A DNA stretch of 64,000 bases from Austwickia sp. (GTDB lineage: Bacteria; Actinomycetota; Actinomycetes; Actinomycetales; Dermatophilaceae). Under the pieces are notes generated by a model, which made no database searches, was not told the origin of the DNA, and worked only from the letters and a program-made list of their open reading frames with translations. A program made the position numbers and the translations under genes. The stretch covers positions 248,001 through 312,000 of the forward strand of contig JADJTI010000004.1 of assembly GCA_016711265.1 (NCBI GenBank). Direction: 5' to 3'. Below are positions 63,786 to 64,000 of the stretch, piece after piece (positions within the stretch are counted from its first letter, which is position 1; every line of letters starts with the position of its first letter).

Positions 63786-64000
63786 TGCTCACCAGCCAGG
63801 CCGACGTCCGGGACCTGGTGGCGGCGGCGCTGGGGGGCGACCAGGGCGCCTGGCGTGACATCGTCGATCGGTACAGCCCGATCGTCTGGGCCGCCTGCCG
63901 GGCGTTCCGGCTGGCGGATCCGGACGCCGCCGACGTGGCCCAGACCGTGTTCCTCCGCCTCGTGGAGCACCTCCCGGCCATCCACGAACCAGCCGCCCTG
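63785..64000 (+). CDS. Sigma-70 family RNA polymerase sigma factor, N-terminal part (cut by window end)
   Basis: 72 residues visible: MLTSQADVRDLVAAALGGDQ, GAWRDIVDRYSPIVWAACRA, FRLADPDAADVAQTVFLRLV. This is sigma region 2 of an ECF-type factor (DAADVAQTVFLRL is the core-binding helix). The start ATG overlaps the subtilase stop. It continues beyond base 64000. Confidence 0.88.
   Translation, partial: MLTSQADVRDLVAAALGGDQGAWRDIVDRYSPIVWAACRAFRLADPDAADVAQTVFLRLVEHLPAIHEPAAL

Overview
The window is high-GC DNA from an actinomycete (Actinomycetota). The evidence is the strong G/C bias at third codon positions, many GTG starts, ATGA/GTGA gene overlaps, the SdhCAB layout with a single cytochrome b anchor, a protein O-mannosyltransferase next to rsmI, the SepX/GlpR - MoeA(Glp) cluster and a wax ester synthase/DGAT family protein. 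Genus cannot be assigned from sequence reading alone. Left core (1-11276): end of an ABC-2 permease; succinate dehydrogenase sdhCAB; a cupin; rsmI divergent from a GT39 mannosyltransferase; an AI-2E family permease; a pair of PH-domain (YdbS/YdbT-like) membrane proteins. Accessory block A (about 11277-17272): debris of an IS481-type element with long palindromes and tandem repeats, a serine-recombinase-type HTH protein, then two convergent genes that look like the split halves of a DNA-thymine hypermodification kinase: a 5-hmdU-kinase-type helical-domain protein, and a thymidylate-kinase-like P-loop protein. Both are broken. The first is interrupted by a 1-nt frameshift and about 1.08 kb of almost pure G/C that is probably a sequencing or assembly artefact. 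The second is split by an IS1634-family element with a 28-bp target duplication and has lost its N-terminus, with the P-loop, at an IS3-family element. Accessory block B (about 17273-37895): the IS3 element fuses block A to an integrative conjugative element that has lost its left part. What remains is a truncated TrbL-like channel protein, SCO6880, an inserted PIN toxin/excisionase-type antitoxin pair, VirB4-like and TraG/VirD4-like ATPases, a PAPS-reductase-like protein, an ArdC-like protein, SSB, a very large methylase-helicase with another gene nested in its 5' part, a highly structured leader, and a large serine integrase whose reading frame runs through tRNA-Ala(CGC), the probable attachment site. 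No relaxase was recognised. Right core (37804-64000): tRNA-Ala, the SepX/GlpR - acetyltransferase - Mog - MoaC - MoeA(Glp) operon, 5-formyl-THF cyclo-ligase, CPA1 antiporter, FmdB zinc ribbon, MTA phosphorylase, SAF-domain protein, MscL, a degenerate superfamily-1 helicase-like protein, an MFS transporter, a NYN-domain protein, a K+ channel, tRNA-Arg(CCT), a PH-domain gene bracketed by two 135-bp direct repeats, a WS/DGAT-like protein with an altered active site coupled to an alpha/beta hydrolase, and a divergent module of a TPR-CHAT caspase-like peptidase facing a cytosolic subtilase plus sigma factor. Three places look most likely to hold something under-described: the CHAT / subtilase / sigma module (59607-64000), the split hypermodification-kinase pair (12954-17272), and the multi-hairpin leader that buries the integrase ribosome binding site (35952-36143).
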